Below are positions 4,286 through 5,477 of a stretch of DNA of 5,477 nucleotides, piece after piece. This stretch comes from Rickettsiales bacterium (GTDB lineage Bacteria; Pseudomonadota; Alphaproteobacteria; Rickettsiales; Deianiraeaceae). A program made the position numbers and the translations under genes. The notes under the pieces were generated by a model. It was not told the DNA's origin and searched no databases. It worked only from the letters and a program-made list of their open reading frames with translations. The stretch's first letter is position 1. Every line of letters starts with the position of its first letter. The stretch is taken from the NCBI GenBank assembly GCA_947378695.1, contig CANCKZ010000060.1, positions 1 through 5,477 of the forward strand, read 5' to 3'.

Positions 4286-5416
4286 GTGAAAACTCAGGTT
4301 GTAACATCAAAAAATCTTGAACAAAAAACAGACACAGTAAGACAAAAAACAGTAGTAGTCGCAATGTCTGGCGGAGTAGATTCCACCGTGTGTGCGGCAC
4401 TTATGAAAGAGCGTGGATTCAATGTTATCGGTGTAACTTTACAACTTTATGACTACGGCGAAGCGGTGTGCTTGACAGATTCAACACAAAAAAAATCAAA
4501 AACATGTTGTGCAAGTAAGGATATTTTCGATGCTCAAAAAGCCTGCGAAATGCTGGAAATTCAGCACTATGTTTTAAATTACGAGGATATTTTCCGTGAG
4601 GAAGTCATTAAAAATTTCGCTGACCAATACATTCAAGGCTACACTCCAATTCCATGCGTGACATGTAATCAGACCGTGAAATTTCGTGATTTATTCAAAA
4701 TCGCCAAAAAACTTGGTGCGGATATGCTTGTCACGGGGCATTATGTTCAAAAAAAAATCGGCGAAATTGCCCAGCTACATCAAGGCATTGACAAAACCAA
4801 AGACCAAAGCTACTTCCTTTTTCAAACCACGCAAGAACAACTTGACTTCCTCGAATTTCCACTTGGCGGCATTTCGAAGGCGGAAACTCGTGAACTTGCG
4901 CGCAAATATGGCTTGGAAATTTCCGAAAAGCCGGACAGTCAAAACATTTGCTTTGTGCCAGACGGCGATTACGCCAAAGTTGTGAAAAAATATCACCCGG
5001 AATCCTTCAAAGTTGGGAATATTGTGGAGGTTGAATCTGGCGAAATTCTTGGAACGCACAACGGAATTATCCACTACACGCTTGGTCAAAGGCGTGGACT
5101 TGGCATCGCATTCAACGATCCGCTCTATGTTGTGAAGCTTGATGTTGAAAAAAACACGGTTTTCGTTGGGCGGCATCACATTTTGTTGAAAGACACTTTC
5201 ACGATTTCCAGCCCGCATTTTCTTGAACCAATTGAAAATTTTGCGAATATCAAGGTGCGAGTTCGCTCATCTTGTGAGGAAATTCCCTGTAAAATCAATG
5301 GCGAAACTGTTGTTTTGGAGGAAAAAATCGCCTTCATTTCGCCCGGTCAAGCGGCGGTTTTTTACGATGGCACACGCATGATTGGCGGTGGGTATATCGA
5401 AAAAGTGGTTGACTAA
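4286..5416 (+). CDS. mnmA: tRNA-specific 2-thiouridylase MnmA
   Basis: MnmA adds sulfur to uridine 34 of tRNAs for Lys, Glu and Gln, activating the base with ATP and taking sulfur from a relay of carrier proteins. Numbered from GTG 4286 (376 residues), it has the ATP PP-loop 'SGGVDST' (28-34), the first catalytic cysteine Cys127 in 'PCVTCNQTVKF', 'TGHYV' (150-154), 'KDQSYFLF' (172-179) and the second catalytic cysteine Cys222 in 'DSQNICFVPDGDY' (217-229). The C-terminal beta-barrel contains 'HYTLGQRRGLGI' (263-274) and 'SPGQAAVFYDG' (352-362). The form is alphaproteobacterial. The start is uncertain: there is no ATG before the PP-loop strand, so GTG 4286 or TTG 4277 must be used. GTG is preferred because it leaves a 9-base gap like its neighbours. 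It follows mdh and is probably co-transcribed with it. Part of the second half is richer in G+C than the rest. Confidence 0.95.
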   Translation: MKTQVVTSKNLEQKTDTVRQKTVVVAMSGGVDSTVCAALMKERGFNVIGVTLQLYDYGEAVCLTDSTQKKSKTCCASKDIFDAQKACEMLEIQHYVLNYEDIFREEVIKNFADQYIQGYTPIPCVTCNQTVKFRDLFKIAKKLGADMLVTGHYVQKKIGEIAQLHQGIDKTKDQSYFLFQTTQEQLDFLEFPLGGISKAETRELARKYGLEISEKPDSQNICFVPDGDYAKVVKKYHPESFKVGNIVEVESGEILGTHNGIIHYTLGQRRGLGIAFNDPLYVVKLDVEKNTVFVGRHHILLKDTFTISSPHFLEPIENFANIKVRVRSSCEEIPCKINGETVVLEEKIAFISPGQAAVFYDGTRMIGGGYIEKVVD

Positions 5417-5423
5417 TTTAGTC
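5411..5423. repeat. Short inverted repeat at the mnmA stop codon
   Basis: GACTAA and TTAGTC form a perfect 6-base palindrome around a central T, and the mnmA stop lies inside it. As RNA it could form at most a five-pair stem with a three-base loop, and no U-run follows. It is therefore a weak candidate for an end-of-operon structure, and may simply be chance. Confidence 0.25.
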
Positions 5424-5477
5424 GGTTACAGGGTTGCGGAGTTGCGGTTTTGTAATCCCCGTTCTACTGTTCTAGTT
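5424..5477. repeat. Degenerate 8-base-period repeats after mnmA
   Basis: The non-coding bases after mnmA break into 8-base units: GGTTACAG, GGTTGCGG and AGTTGCGG (5424-5447), and after a less regular stretch GTTCTACT and GTTCTAGT (5461-5476). The first three fit the pattern RGTTRCRG. TTACA (5426-5430) can also pair with TGTAA (5451-5455), placing two of the repeats in a 20-base loop. The region runs off the right edge, so it may be the start of a longer array or of a structured intergenic element. No coding signal is convincing here. Confidence 0.4.

Noticed and set aside
4277..4307. Promoter for mnmA (TTGACC with TAACAT)
   Set aside because: The spacing is 19 bases, both boxes are imperfect, and a transcript from it would start after both usable mnmA start codons.
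182..5416. Recoding of UGA as Trp or Gly
   Set aside because: All nine proteins are full length with no internal TGA, and Trp is encoded by TGG in S7 and S14.
5424..5477. CRISPR array or factor-independent terminator
   Set aside because: The repeat units are only 8 bases with no spacers, and the possible stem has a 20-base loop and no U-run after it.
5426..5477. C-terminus of a converging minus-strand gene
   Set aside because: One minus frame is open from the edge to a TAA at 5428-5426, but it is only about 16 codons, shows no recognisable motif and coincides with the repeats.

Overview
The window is a compact, plus-strand block of highly conserved housekeeping genes from a moderately AT-rich bacterium (single 60-base lines counted by eye ran from 38 to 50% G+C). 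Nine complete genes lie head to tail: rpsL (S12), rpsG (S7), rpsN (S14), rpsH (S8), rplF (L6), rplR (L18), rpsE (S5), mdh (malate dehydrogenase) and mnmA (tRNA 2-thiouridylase). The long one-cysteine S14, the form of Mdh and the 'LQLYD' and 'PIPCVTCNQTVKF' stretches of MnmA resemble Alphaproteobacteria, and the Mdh most resembles Rickettsiales. This placement comes from remembered family resemblance, not from a search. TGG codes Trp and every gene ends in TAA, so nothing suggests a recoded genetic code.

Bases 1-110 lie upstream of the operon. They may hold the start of a divergent minus-strand gene with a signal-peptide-like N-terminus, which is tentative. An extended -10 promoter (124-132) precedes rpsL. 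Bases 182-1049 hold rpsL and rpsG, the head of the classic str operon. A 57-base, almost G+C-free gap (1050-1106) with a second promoter-like sequence then joins rpsG directly to rpsN. Bases 1107-3336 are the middle of the spc operon, rpsN-rpsH-rplF-rplR-rpsE, with gaps of 5-13 bases. mdh follows rpsE after one base, and mnmA follows mdh after nine or fewer. Bases 5417-5477 are non-coding and show short degenerate repeats with an 8-base period.

The ribosomal proteins build the 30S decoding centre (S12, S5), the 30S body and head (S8, S14, S7) and parts of the 50S subunit (L6, L18). MnmA matures the wobble base of tRNAs read at that decoding centre, and Mdh belongs to central carbon metabolism. 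Three points stand out. First, the cluster lacks about sixteen genes that normally lie between rpsG and rpsN, and also rpmD-rplO-secY after rpsE. Second, no gene has a Shine-Dalgarno sequence; instead, seven of the eight ATG starts read 'ATATG'. Third, the promoter-like sequences before rpsL and before rpsN resemble each other. I see no mobile element, tRNA, rRNA, CRISPR array or defence system, and nothing I would call a wholly new biological system.
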